Positions 1 to 9,755 of a DNA stretch of 39,887 nt are shown here, piece by piece (position 1 is the first letter of the stretch; every line of letters begins with the position of its first letter). The DNA lies in NCBI GenBank assembly GCA_021845615.1, contig JAJZVP010000006.1, positions 1-39,887 on the forward strand, written 5' to 3'. The notes under the pieces are model-generated. The model was not told where the DNA came from. It saw only the letters and a list, made by a program, of their open reading frames with translations, and ran no database searches. The DNA comes from a bacterium. Lineage in GTDB: Bacteria; Vulcanimicrobiota; Vulcanimicrobiia; Vulcanimicrobiales; Vulcanimicrobiaceae. The translations under genes were made by a program, and so were the position numbers.

Positions 1-94
1 AGCCCCGCAAGGGCATCGCAGCCCGACGACGGAAAGTTGGGTTCAATGGAAGGCGTTTTCACCTCGCCTTCTTCACCCACGGGAAAGGTTGACC

Positions 95-1576
95 ATGCAC
101 GTTCTTCAATCATCTGATGCTCTCGGTTCGCTGCCATGCGCGATTGCCGTGCCGATTCCCTCGGAGAGTCCGCTCGCCGGCGTCGCAAAAGAGCTCGATG
201 CCCTCCTCGGCGGGGCGATTGCCGATATTCTCGCCTCCGGTGAGTTCAAGGGGAAGGTCGGAGAGAGCGCGCTGCTCCACGCAGCCGCCCACCCCTTCAA
301 GCGCGTCTTACTCGTCGGCCTCGGCGAGAGCGCGACGTTCAACCCATCGGTTCTCGCTAAAGTCGCAGGGAGTGCGGTGCGCGCGCTCGGGAAACGCGGC
401 GCGACCAAACTCGCGATCGCATTCCCGCAGCAAGCCGCCGGCGACGAAGAGCGCTGCGCCTCGTTTGCCGCCGAAGGAGCGATCGCCGGCAGTTTCGAGA
501 CGACCACTTACCAGAGCGCTCCCGAACGCGCGATCGCGGTCGGCGAGGTGCTCCTCCTCTCGCAAGGATTCAATGCCGAGGCGATCGCCCGCGGCCTCAA
601 GCGCGGCGTTGCGATCGGTGAAGCGGTCAACCTCGCCCGTCGCTTGGCACTGACGCCCGCAAACGATATGACGCCGACGCACCTCGCCGCCGAAGCGAGC
701 GCGGTCGCCAAGGCGCACGGCATGGAGATCGAAGTGCACGACGCGGCGTGGGCGGCGGAGAAAAAGATGGGTTCCTTCCTTTCGGTCGCGCAGGGCAGCG
801 CACAACCTCCCGCCTTCATCGTCATGCACTACCGCGGCGCGCCCGGCAGCGACCAGCTGCTCGCACTCGTCGGCAAAGGCATCACCTTCGATACCGGCGG
901 CATCTCGCTCAAGCCGCCCGAGAAGATGGAAGAGATGAAATACGACATGTCCGGCGGAGCGGGCGTCATCGCCGCAATGGGCGCGATCGCGGCCCTCAAA
1001 CCGAAAATCAACGTCGTCGGAATCGTTCCCGCCACCGAGAATATGCCCGGCGGGAAAGCGACGAAGCCCGGGGATATCGTTCGCGCGAGCAACGGCACGA
1101 CCATCGAGGTCATCAACACCGATGCCGAGGGTCGACTCGTCCTCGCCGATGCACTCGTATACGCACGCTCGCTCAAGGCAACGCAGATCGTCGACGCGGC
1201 GACCCTCACCGGCGCCTGCGTCATCGCGCTCGGCCATGCCGCGAGCGCCGCGGTCAGTAACGACGATGCCTTTGCAACGCTCTTTCTCGATGCGGCGAAG
1301 GATTGCGGCGAACGCTACTGGCGCATGCCGCTCTACGAAGACTACAGCAACGCGATGAAGAGCGATATCGCCGATCTGAAAAACACCGGCGGTCGCCCCG
1401 CCGGAACGTTGACCGCAGCGGCGTTCTTAAAAGCCTTCGTTGAAAAGACGCCGTGGATTCACCTCGATGTCGCCGGCACGGCGTACGTCGACGGCGAGAC
1501 CGCATGGTCGGCGAAAGGCCCGACCGGAACGCCCGTGCGCGCATTCGTCCATCTCGCCGAGAAGATCGCGGGATAG
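95..1576 (+). CDS. pepA: Leucyl aminopeptidase (M17 family)
   Basis: M17 signature NTDAEGRLVLADALVYA and metal/active-site region VGKGITFDTGGISLKP; ATG at 95 preceded by GGGAAAGG (ORF track starts at TTG 89). Confidence 0.95.
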   Translation: MHVLQSSDALGSLPCAIAVPIPSESPLAGVAKELDALLGGAIADILASGEFKGKVGESALLHAAAHPFKRVLLVGLGESATFNPSVLAKVAGSAVRALGKRGATKLAIAFPQQAAGDEERCASFAAEGAIAGSFETTTYQSAPERAIAVGEVLLLSQGFNAEAIARGLKRGVAIGEAVNLARRLALTPANDMTPTHLAAEASAVAKAHGMEIEVHDAAWAAEKKMGSFLSVAQGSAQPPAFIVMHYRGAPGSDQLLALVGKGITFDTGGISLKPPEKMEEMKYDMSGGAGVIAAMGAIAALKPKINVVGIVPATENMPGGKATKPGDIVRASNGTTIEVINTDAEGRLVLADALVYARSLKATQIVDAATLTGACVIALGHAASAAVSNDDAFATLFLDAAKDCGERYWRMPLYEDYSNAMKSDIADLKNTGGRPAGTLTAAAFLKAFVEKTPWIHLDVAGTAYVDGETAWSAKGPTGTPVRAFVHLAEKIAG

Positions 1577-1578
1577 CG

Positions 1579-2403
1579 ATGTCCGCGCACGGCGGAAGCG
1601 ATCAGGCGCGTCCCTACGAGCCGGCGCACGGACGCGCGGTACGCCGAATAACCGCCGGCGCCGTTCGGCGCCGGAAGGGCACGCCGTTTCCGATCGTCAC
1701 GGCGTACGACGCGCCGTTCGCCGGTTTCGCCGAAGCTGCGGGTATCGACATTATTCTCGTCGGCGATAGCCTCGCCAACGTCGTGCTCGGCTACGACGAA
1801 ACGACGCCGATCACCGTCGAAGTGATGATCCATCACGCGCAAGCGGTGGTGCGCGGTACCTCGCGCGCGCACATCGTCGTCGATATGCCGTTCGGTTCGT
1901 ATCACGTCAGCGACGAAGATGCGGTGCGCAACGCCATCCGTTTGGTCAAAGAAGGCGGCGCGTGCAGCGTCAAACTCGAAGGCGGAGGCATGGAAGCCGA
2001 TCGCATCGCCGCGATCGCCGCGACCGGAATCCCGGTCATGGGGCATATCGGCGTGATGCCGCAGACCGCCGGGCTCGGCCCCGGTTACAAAAAGCGCGCC
2101 AACCGCGAACGCCTGTTGGAGCAGGCAAAAAAGGTCGAAGCCGCCGGCGCGTACGCGATCGTGCTCGAAGTCGTCGACAGCGAGATCGCCGAAGAGATTA
2201 CCGCTTCGATTGCGATTCCGACGGTCGGCATCGGCGCCGGGCCGCACTGCGACGCGCAGGTGCTGGTGCTACACGACGCCTTGGGAATCTATTCTCAATC
2301 ACCGCCCTTTGCAAAACGTTTTGCCGAACTAGGCTCGGCGGCAACGCACGCGCTGGCGGAGTACGCTCGCGAAGTGCGCGAGCGAGCTTTCCCCGCGCGA
2401 TAA
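1579..2403 (+). CDS. panB: 3-methyl-2-oxobutanoate hydroxymethyltransferase
   Basis: PanB motifs TAYDAPFA, VGDSLANVVLGYDETTPITVEVMIHH, VKLEGG; start ATG 1579 lies 3 nt after the pepA stop, so the ORF-track N-terminus is over-extended. Confidence 0.93.
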   Translation: MSAHGGSDQARPYEPAHGRAVRRITAGAVRRRKGTPFPIVTAYDAPFAGFAEAAGIDIILVGDSLANVVLGYDETTPITVEVMIHHAQAVVRGTSRAHIVVDMPFGSYHVSDEDAVRNAIRLVKEGGACSVKLEGGGMEADRIAAIAATGIPVMGHIGVMPQTAGLGPGYKKRANRERLLEQAKKVEAAGAYAIVLEVVDSEIAEEITASIAIPTVGIGAGPHCDAQVLVLHDALGIYSQSPPFAKRFAELGSAATHALAEYAREVRERAFPAR

Positions 2404-2415
2404 GCGGCTTTCGTT

Positions 2416-3021
2416 CTACGAAATACGGCTCGCTCGCGCTCTCCACGGGCTCTTTTCGATCGCCAGCACGAACGCATCGAAGAGCTCGGGGTCGCTGACG
2501 CGCCCGCGTTCGTCGGCCATCAGTTCTAGGGCTTCGTCGTGCGTCAATGGGGGGCGGTACGCGCGCGTCTCGGTGAGCGCGTCGTAACAATCGGCGATGA
2601 GAATGATGCGCGACCAGAGCGGAATCGCCTCGCCGACGAGAGCGTCGGGGTAGCCCCGGCCGTCGAATCGCTCGTGATGGTGGCGGACCGCGTTCACGAT
2701 ATTCGCCGAAGCGTGCGTCCCCTTCCAATTCGGCGACGACTGCGCCCCGATAATCCGCGCTCCGAGCTCGCTATGGTTCTTCATGATCTCCCATTCGTGC
2801 ACCGTCAAGGGAGCCGGCTTGAGTAAGATTCGATCGGGGATCCCGATCTTGCCGACGTCGTGAATGTGCGCCGCCTCGCGCAATGCGTCGATATCGTCGC
2901 TATCGAGTGCGATGGCGCGCCCCAACTCCTCGGCAAGACGGGCCACCTGAAGGCCGTGGACGGCGGTATGCTCGTCCCTCGCCTCGACGGCTGCGTGGAT
3001 CGCTCGATCGACCTGCGTCAC
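2416..3021 (-). CDS. HD-GYP/HDIG domain phosphohydrolase (stand-alone)
   Basis: HIHDVGKIGIPD, HHHERFDGRGYP, ADCYDALTETRAYR motifs; GTG start with AAGGAG 5 nt upstream. Confidence 0.88.
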   Translation of the reverse strand: MTQVDRAIHAAVEARDEHTAVHGLQVARLAEELGRAIALDSDDIDALREAAHIHDVGKIGIPDRILLKPAPLTVHEWEIMKNHSELGARIIGAQSSPNWKGTHASANIVNAVRHHHERFDGRGYPDALVGEAIPLWSRIILIADCYDALTETRAYRPPLTHDEALELMADERGRVSDPELFDAFVLAIEKSPWRARASRIS

Positions 3022-3204
3022 GATATCTCCTTAACAACAACAACGAACACGAAACCGAAGGGACATCCGTATTCCCCCCTCGCCTACGCTCGCATCGCCG
3101 CGGCGATGCCGCCCTTGTGCGTTGCCGACGCCTCCATCGAATCCCTCTCCCCGGGGTACCCCCGCCGGCGATCCCAACGCGTGAAAATCGATGCGAGAAA
3201 AAGC

Positions 3205-3345
3205 GGGCATTGGGGAGACTCCGTGGAAGCAACCGCCTACGGTCACCTGCCGGGTTCGAGGAGTACATCTTCGGCACCGTGCTGGGGCTCTTTGGCCTCG
3301 GGAGCAGCTGCTACTCGCTCTTGCGGATCTACCCACCCCCATGCG
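3205..3345 (+). ncRNA. Candidate structured RNA / 5' leader upstream of the zinc-ribbon gene
   Basis: Closing helix GCAT(T)GGGG 3207-3215 with CCCC(C)ATGC 3336-3344; inner helix ACGG..TGCCG with CGGCACCGT (3239-3280); apical GCTG..CAGC around 3281-3308; no convincing ORF. Confidence 0.35.
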
Positions 3346-3364
3346 AGGCAAACGCGCCTCGCAT
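3341..3364 (+). promoter_or_regulatory. 9-bp perfect stem-loop immediately upstream of the Shine-Dalgarno of the zinc-ribbon gene
   Basis: ATGCGAGGC-AAACGC-GCCTCGCAT followed by CCAAGGAG. Confidence 0.5.
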
Positions 3365-3381
3365 CCAAGGAGATGTCTCGA

Positions 3382-3687
3382 ATGTACACCGATGAAATGC
3401 TCACCTGCGTCGATTGCGGACGCACGTTTACCTTTACCGCAAACGAACAGCAGTTCTACGCGAGCAAGGGCTTCACGAATAAGCCGAGCCGTTGTGCCGA
3501 TTGTCGCGCCGCCCGTAAGGCGAGCGGCGGCCGCGGTGGAAGCGGCGGCGGCGGCGGTGCGCGCCGCGAAATGTTCAAAGCGACCTGCAGCCAGTGCGGC
3601 GGCGTCGCGGAAGTTCCGTTCCAACCGCGTGGCGACAAGCCAGTTTACTGCCGCGACTGCTTTGCGTCGCGCCCCAGCTACCGTTAG
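3382..3687 (+). CDS. Zinc-ribbon protein (zf-trcl-like N-terminus plus CxxC-x17-CxxC C-terminus)
   Basis: LTCVDCGRTFTFTANEQQFYASKGFTNKPSRCADCR and CSQCGGVAEVPFQPRGDKPVYCRDC; AAGGAG 9 nt upstream of ATG 3382; ORF track extends far upstream without support. Confidence 0.85.
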   Translation: MYTDEMLTCVDCGRTFTFTANEQQFYASKGFTNKPSRCADCRAARKASGGRGGSGGGGGARREMFKATCSQCGGVAEVPFQPRGDKPVYCRDCFASRPSYR

Positions 3688-3693
3688 GCCAAT

Positions 3694-4533
3694 GTGACCG
3701 ACCTCGCTCGGCGCCGTATGAATCGCTTCGGACTCGCAGCGATTCATATCGGCGCGCTCGCGGTGTTCATCCCGGGTGCGTTCCAATGGAGCGCACTCGC
3801 GGTCGCCGCAGCGATCGCCTACGCTACCGGCGCACTCGGCGTCACCCTCTTCTACCACCGAACGCTCACGCATCGTGGTTTGCGCCTACGCAAGCCGCTC
3901 GAATACGTCCTGGCGATCTTCGGTGCCCTCGCGCTGCAGGGCGACCCCATCCGCTGGGTTGCGACGCACCGCAAACATCACGCCAACGCCGATACCGCGA
4001 ACGACCCGCATGGGATGGATCGTGGTTTCCGCTGGGCGCATATTCGCTGGATCTACAAGCACAACGACGCGATCCCCAGCGAAGCGGAGATTCGGCGCTT
4101 TGCGCCCGACCTCTGCGATAGCCGCTTCTACCGCTTCCTCGAACGCACGCACGTCTACATGCAGCTCGCGCTCGCACTCGTGCTCTTCGCGCTCGGCGGA
4201 TGGACCTGGGTCGTCTGGGGAATCTTCGTTCGGCTCGTGCTCGGCTACCACACCACGTGGCTGGTTAACAGCGCCGCACATTCGTTAGGCTATCGTACCT
4301 ATCGCACGAAGGATCTCTCCACCAACTGCTGGTGGGTCGCGCTCCTCTCGTGGGGGGAAGGCTGGCACAACAACCATCACGCCTTCCCGTTCTCCGCGCG
4401 TCACGGCCTGCGTTGGTTCGAATTCGACCCGACCTGGCTCAACGTACGTCTTCTCGCCTTCCTCCGGCTCGCCGACCACATCAAGATCCCGGCCGCGAGT
4501 TCGATCGCGCGCAACCTCCAGCCGGAGCGCTAG
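3694..4533 (+). CDS. Acyl-CoA/fatty acid desaturase (delta-9 type)
   Basis: Three histidine boxes HRTLTHRG, HRKHHAN, HNNHHAFP plus hydrophobic segments. Confidence 0.9.
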   Translation: MTDLARRRMNRFGLAAIHIGALAVFIPGAFQWSALAVAAAIAYATGALGVTLFYHRTLTHRGLRLRKPLEYVLAIFGALALQGDPIRWVATHRKHHANADTANDPHGMDRGFRWAHIRWIYKHNDAIPSEAEIRRFAPDLCDSRFYRFLERTHVYMQLALALVLFALGGWTWVVWGIFVRLVLGYHTTWLVNSAAHSLGYRTYRTKDLSTNCWWVALLSWGEGWHNNHHAFPFSARHGLRWFEFDPTWLNVRLLAFLRLADHIKIPAASSIARNLQPER

Positions 4534-4548
4534 TTCTGCCGCACTCGC

Positions 4549-4564
4549 CGCTCCGTTAGGAGCG
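4549..4564. terminator. Short inverted repeat between convergent genes, possible bidirectional terminator
   Basis: CGCTCC-GTTA-GGAGCG overlapping the purF stop codon; no clear U-tract. Confidence 0.3.
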
Positions 4565-5935
4565 CGTGAGTGCGTGCGGGCCGCGTTCGTGCACCGCGGG
4601 CTCGGTCGGATAGACCCCGGTGAGGCACCCCAAACACATCTCCTCGCGCTTGCGCCCGGTCGAAGCGATCAGGCCGTCGAGCGAGAGGTACCCCAGCGAA
4701 TCGGCGCCGGTCTTCGCGCGAATCTCATCGACGCTATGATTTGCGGCGATGAGTTCGTCGTAGGTCGCCATATCGACGCCGAGATAGCACGGGTGGAGAA
4801 TCGGCGGCGAGGTGATGCGCAGGTGCACCTCGCGCGCGCCCGCCTCGCGTAACAGCGCGACGATACGCGGCGTCGTCGTTCCCCGAACGATCGAATCGTC
4901 GACCACCACGACGCGTTGGCCGCGGAGATTTTCGACGACCGGATTGAACTTCAAATGCACGCCGCGCGAACGCATCGACTGATCGGGGCTGATGAAGGTT
5001 CGACCGATATATCGATTTTTGATCAGTCCTTCGATGTACGGCAGCCCGCTCTCGGTAGCGTATCCGATGCCACCCGGAACGGCGGAATCGGGGACGGCCA
5101 TGACGCAGTCTGCGTCGACGGGATGCTCGCGCGCGAGAGCGCGCCCCATTTCGTGACGCGCCATGTAGATCGAGCGATTGTCGAGCTTCGAATCGGGGCG
5201 CGCGAAATAAATGTATTCGAACATACAGAGCGCGGGAAACTCGTCGGGCGCGTGAACGTGATACGAAGTGAGCCCGTCGCGCGTTACGTGGACCACCTCG
5301 CCGGCCTCGATCTCGCGAAGATAGCGCGCCCCGACGGTCGCCAGCGCGCAGGATTCGCTCGCGACGACGTAGCCCCCGTCGTCGAAGGTGCCCAAACAGA
5401 GCGGACGGACTCCCCACGGGTCGCGAAATGCGTAGAGTTCGCTCTCCGAACAGAGAACGATGGAATAAGCGCCGCGCGCCCGTTGAATCGCCGCTTCGAT
5501 GCGTTCGATCATCGTGCCCGATCCTTCAACGATCAATTTTGCGAGCACTTCGGTATCCGAGGAGGCTTGCATGATCGTTCCGGCCGGCAATGCGGCGCGC
5601 AGTTCCTCGGTGTTGGTGAGGTTCCCATTATGCGCCAGCGCGAACTCGCCGATATCGGTGCGTTCGAGCAACGGTTGCGCGTTTACGACGATCGAGGATC
5701 CCGTCGTCGAATAGCGCGTGTGCCCGACGGCGAGATGTCCGCTGAGTTGCGCGAGAATCTCTTCGTCGAAGATCGCTCCAAGCAACCCCATCTCTTTATG
5801 CGAGCGGAGCGTTCCTCCATCGCCGGCGGCGATCCCCGCCGATTCCTGGCCGCGATGTTGGAGCGCGTAGAGCCCGAAATAGGCGAGCCGCGCTGCGTCA
5901 CGACCGGGGGCGAAGAGACCGACGATCCCACACAC
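4556..5935 (-). CDS. purF: Amidophosphoribosyltransferase
   Basis: N-terminal MCGIVGLFAPG, LQHRGQESAGI, PRPP-loop VVVVDDSIVRGTTT. Confidence 0.97.
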   Translation of the reverse strand: MCGIVGLFAPGRDAARLAYFGLYALQHRGQESAGIAAGDGGTLRSHKEMGLLGAIFDEEILAQLSGHLAVGHTRYSTTGSSIVVNAQPLLERTDIGEFALAHNGNLTNTEELRAALPAGTIMQASSDTEVLAKLIVEGSGTMIERIEAAIQRARGAYSIVLCSESELYAFRDPWGVRPLCLGTFDDGGYVVASESCALATVGARYLREIEAGEVVHVTRDGLTSYHVHAPDEFPALCMFEYIYFARPDSKLDNRSIYMARHEMGRALAREHPVDADCVMAVPDSAVPGGIGYATESGLPYIEGLIKNRYIGRTFISPDQSMRSRGVHLKFNPVVENLRGQRVVVVDDSIVRGTTTPRIVALLREAGAREVHLRITSPPILHPCYLGVDMATYDELIAANHSVDEIRAKTGADSLGYLSLDGLIASTGRKREEMCLGCLTGVYPTEPAVHERGPHALTRS

Positions 5936-5944
5936 GTTCGACCG

Positions 5945-6607
5945 CTAATCGTTCGAGCGACGGCCGCCGAAGATTTGCAGCAACGCGAGGAAGATATTGA
6001 TCGCGTCGAGATAGATGCTCACCGCCAGCATGACCGCACTCGATCCGTCACCGCCGGCGCGAATGCGCGCGAAATCGGCGAGCGTTAGCCCCGCAAAGAT
6101 GAACAGGATCACCCACGAGATCGCCGTCGGCGAGACGAAATGGATGAAGAGCGAAACGATGCTGATAAGGATGACCGCCATGAGCGCCATCATCAGCACG
6201 CCGTAGAAGCGACGGAAATCGAAGGTCGTCGCATAGACGATCGCACCGAGCCCGAGCATTCCGAGGCCGGTGGTCAGCGCGGCGTTGACGACCACGCTCG
6301 GCCCATCGATGTGCGCGTAATAGGCGATCGTCGGCGCGATGCCGATGCCTTCGAGAAACGTAAACGTGTAAAATAGCAACAACGCAACGGGCTCGTTCGC
6401 TCTCATGCGCTGGATCGCAAAGAGCAATACGAATCCGAGAATCAACGCCCCAAGGGCGAGAAAGCCGGGTGCCATCCCGCGAAAGAGATAGGCGGCGAGC
6501 GCGGTAATGCAGAGGCCCAGGCCGGTAATCCCGAGCACTTGGCCGAGCAGCGTGGAGGTCGATGCCGTGGCGCCATAGGGGCGCGGAGGTTGAAACTGGT
6601 AGCTCAT
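5945..6607 (-). CDS. Bax inhibitor-1 / YccA family membrane protein
   Basis: About seven hydrophobic segments with BI-1-like pattern; 9 bp upstream of purF. Confidence 0.85.
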   Translation of the reverse strand: MSYQFQPPRPYGATASTSTLLGQVLGITGLGLCITALAAYLFRGMAPGFLALGALILGFVLLFAIQRMRANEPVALLLFYTFTFLEGIGIAPTIAYYAHIDGPSVVVNAALTTGLGMLGLGAIVYATTFDFRRFYGVLMMALMAVILISIVSLFIHFVSPTAISWVILFIFAGLTLADFARIRAGGDGSSAVMLAVSIYLDAINIFLALLQIFGGRRSND

Positions 6608-6742
6608 CGCTCTCTATAATCGCTCATCGAGCCGCTTAGGTTCCCTTCGCGGCGATTCCGCCCTGCCGTAGGTTCCGGTCGCCGCTCCGTCGCAGCGCGC
6701 GTCGTCGGCAGTAAATCAACCCCACCCTAAGAAAAACGTCGT

Positions 6743-8473
6743 GTGAATTTTTCGTTCGAGCCCAAGGGAAGCGGATACGTCTTACGCCTCGCGCGGTTTT
6801 CTATTTCCCAGAGCGCCTTTATGATCGCCGCCGCGGTGCTCGTCGGCGTCGGCGGCGGGCTCGGTGCGGTCGTCTTTCGTCGCATGATCGCCGGAGCCGG
6901 GTGGCTGGCGTTCGGTCGCCTTCTTCCCGCGCTCGAGTCGCATCTGGGAGCGATCGGCCTGATTCTGCTGTTGGCGATCGGCGGCACGATCGCCGCCTTT
7001 ATCACCGTCCGTTTCGCCCCCGAGGCGAAGGGGCACGGTGTCCCCGAGGTGATGGAATCGGTCGCCCTACGCGGCGGCGTGATGCGCCCGCGTATCATCG
7101 CGATCAAATCGATCGCGTCGGCGACCTCGATCGGATTCGGCGGTAGTTGCGGGCGCGAGGGCCCCATCGTCCAAATTGGCTCGGCGATCGGCTCGGTGAT
7201 CGGACAGGCGACGAAAGCCCCGGCCTCGGTCGTCCGCACCCTGGTCGCCTGCGGCGCTGCAGCGGGAATCTCGGCGACCTTTAACGCGCCGATCGGCGGG
7301 GTATTCTTCGCCGCCGAGGTGATCCTCGGTGAGTTTGCGCCGCGCTCGTTCGCGGCGATCGTCGTCGCCTCGGTGATCTCGGCGGTGATCGGGCGGGCGT
7401 TCCTCGGAAACCACCCCTCCTTCAACGCCGCGGCGTTCCAACTCGCGTCGCCCTGGGAATTGATCCTGTACGGCGTCCTCGGCGTGCTCGCGGCGATCTG
7501 GGCGACCGGGTTCGTCAAGCTGCTCTATGCCGTCGAAGACCGCTTTGAAGCGGCGCGTTTGCCGGCATGGTCGAAGGGCGCCATCGGTTTCGCAGGCGTC
7601 GGGGCGATCGGGATCTGGTTTCCGCAGGTCTTCGGTGTGGGATACGATTCGATTCAGCAGGTGCTCTACGAACACGTCGCCGCACCCCATGCCTTTCTAC
7701 TCGCCGCGCTCAAGCCGCTCGCAACCTCGCTCACACTGGGGAGCGGCGGCTCGGGCGGCGTCTTCGCGCCCTCGCTCTTCACCGGCGCCTTTCTCGGCGA
7801 TGCCTATGGGCGGATCGTCCACGGGCTCTTTCCGCTCTGGACCGGCCCACCGGCCGCCTACGGTTTGGTTGCCATGGCGGCGCTCTTCGCCGCCGCGGCG
7901 GAGGCACCGATCACCGCGATTATGATCGTCTTCGAGATGTCGAGCGATTACACGATCATTCTTCCGCTCATGGTCACCGTCGTGATCGCCTCGCTGCTCG
8001 GGCGGCGTCTGCTCGGCGCGACCGTCTACGAACAGAAGCTGCTGCGACGCGGCGTCGACTGGAGAAAGGCGCGCAACCCGGGCTTCTTCACGCGCCTCAC
8101 CGTCGCCGCCTACACGCGCAAAGCTCCGGTCGTCGCTCAGATCGACGAACCGATCGCCGGCGCGATCGACGACGAACGCGATGAGAACGAGTTGGCGATA
8201 CCCGTCTGCGATGGCGAGCGATTCGTCGGCGTCGTCACCGCGCTCGATCTCGCGCGCGCGGTTGCAGAGCGCCGCGGTGCGGAGCCGCTCCGTTCGATCC
8301 TCCACTTGCATCCCGGCGCGCTCGCACCGACCGACACGCTCGACCGCGCCGCCGCGCTGATGGCCGAGAGCGATACCCCGCTCCTACCGGTTCTCGGGGA
8401 GGGCGAAACGCTGATCGGTATCCTGACGCGGCGCGATCTGCTTCTCGCGTATCGCAGCGCGGGGAGCGGCTAG
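6743..8473 (+). CDS. ClC-family chloride channel/antiporter with C-terminal CBS domain pair
   Basis: GSCGREGPIVQIGSAIGS, GSGGSGGVFAPSLFTGAFLG; CBS-like C-terminus. Confidence 0.93.
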   Translation: MNFSFEPKGSGYVLRLARFSISQSAFMIAAAVLVGVGGGLGAVVFRRMIAGAGWLAFGRLLPALESHLGAIGLILLLAIGGTIAAFITVRFAPEAKGHGVPEVMESVALRGGVMRPRIIAIKSIASATSIGFGGSCGREGPIVQIGSAIGSVIGQATKAPASVVRTLVACGAAAGISATFNAPIGGVFFAAEVILGEFAPRSFAAIVVASVISAVIGRAFLGNHPSFNAAAFQLASPWELILYGVLGVLAAIWATGFVKLLYAVEDRFEAARLPAWSKGAIGFAGVGAIGIWFPQVFGVGYDSIQQVLYEHVAAPHAFLLAALKPLATSLTLGSGGSGGVFAPSLFTGAFLGDAYGRIVHGLFPLWTGPPAAYGLVAMAALFAAAAEAPITAIMIVFEMSSDYTIILPLMVTVVIASLLGRRLLGATVYEQKLLRRGVDWRKARNPGFFTRLTVAAYTRKAPVVAQIDEPIAGAIDDERDENELAIPVCDGERFVGVVTALDLARAVAERRGAEPLRSILHLHPGALAPTDTLDRAAALMAESDTPLLPVLGEGETLIGILTRRDLLLAYRSAGSG

Positions 8474-8483
8474 CGGCGTACGC

Positions 8484-9755
8484 CTAAAAGAGCGCGATGT
8501 CGCTGCGAAACGTGAGGTCGGCCTCGCCGAAGCGTGCGCGCAGCGATCGAACGCCTTCGTACGCGCGCGCGCGTGCATCGTGAAGTGTCGCCGCAACGGC
8601 GGCAACCGTCAACACCCGCCCGCCGGGGCTCGATACTTTTCCGTCGACGAGCTGCGAGCTTCCCCAGAACGCCCGCACGCCCTCGGGCAAGCGGAGATCT
8701 GCCGGAAGGCCGGCGACCGGCGTGCTTTCGGTTGGATATTTCGAACTCGCCAAAACGACGCCGACGCACGGTTCGGGATTGACGTGCGCGAGCGAGAGAT
8801 CGATCGTCCCATCGGCACACGATTTCAAGAGCCCCGCGAAATCGCCGCCGATGCGCGGCATCAGCACCTGCGTTTCGGGATCGCCGAATCGCACGTTGAA
8901 CTCGATCACCTTCGGGCCATCCGCACACCACATGAGCCCCGCATAGAGAACGCCGACATATCGTTCGTTCTCGGCGGCTAAACCGCGCAGCATCGGTGCG
9001 AAAATACTCTCGCGGACGATATCCATGAAGCCCTCTGGGAAACCATGCGGCGGCGAGTAGGCGCCCATGCCGCCGGTATTGGGCCCGGTGTCCCCATCGC
9101 CCGCACGCTTGTAGTCGCACGCAGCGATAAACGGCATCATCGCGCGCCCGTCGCAGAGCGCGAAGACGGAGAGTTCCCGCCCGACGAGCCGCTCTTCGAG
9201 CACCACGTCGCTACCGCCACCGGGAATCGCGCGCTCGCCGTACCAATGCGCGAGCAGCGCCTCGGCCTCGGCGGGCCCCGAGGTAACGACGACGCCTTTG
9301 CCGGCGGCCAAACCGTCGGCTTTCACCACCACTCCGCGTTCGCCCCAGGTCGCGAGAATTTTTCGCGCGTGATCGAGCCCGTGCACGACTGCATACCGCG
9401 CGCTCGGAACGCCGTTGCGCTCCATAAAACGCTTGGCAAAACTCTTCGAACTCTCCAACCGTCCGATCGAACGATTCGGGCCGAAAACGGCGAGCCCGAG
9501 TTCGCGCGCGCGATCCGCGACGCCGGCGGCGATCGCCGTCTCGGGACCGATCACCACGAGGTCGATGCGTTCCTCGAGCGCCCGTTGCGCGATGCCTTTC
9601 GCATCGGTGACCGACAGGTTCCAATTCGTACCGTGTCGTGCGGTGCCGGCATTCCCAGGTGTCGTAAAGAGCGCATCGCACGACGGCGAGCTTGCGATAC
9701 GCCAGCCGAGTGCGTCTTCGCGCGCACCGTTTCCGACGAGAAGAACGCGCATCAT
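8484..9755 (-). CDS. purD: Phosphoribosylamine--glycine ligase
   Basis: MRVLLVGNGAREDALGWRI, KADGLAAGKGVVV, NVRFGDPETQVLMPR; start overlaps the guaA stop (ATGA). Confidence 0.97.
   Translation of the reverse strand: MMRVLLVGNGAREDALGWRIASSPSCDALFTTPGNAGTARHGTNWNLSVTDAKGIAQRALEERIDLVVIGPETAIAAGVADRARELGLAVFGPNRSIGRLESSKSFAKRFMERNGVPSARYAVVHGLDHARKILATWGERGVVVKADGLAAGKGVVVTSGPAEAEALLAHWYGERAIPGGGSDVVLEERLVGRELSVFALCDGRAMMPFIAACDYKRAGDGDTGPNTGGMGAYSPPHGFPEGFMDIVRESIFAPMLRGLAAENERYVGVLYAGLMWCADGPKVIEFNVRFGDPETQVLMPRIGGDFAGLLKSCADGTIDLSLAHVNPEPCVGVVLASSKYPTESTPVAGLPADLRLPEGVRAFWGSSQLVDGKVSSPGGRVLTVAAVAATLHDARARAYEGVRSLRARFGEADLTFRSDIALF

Noticed and set aside
308-1237. Long minus-strand ORF antisense to pepA, and many similar long ORFs opposite real genes (e.g. 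4916-6088, 17080-18693, 24828-26213, 37531-39288)
   Set aside because: High-GC shadow ORFs with Arg/Ala-rich or low-complexity translations and no recognisable motif; the opposite strand encodes clear enzymes.
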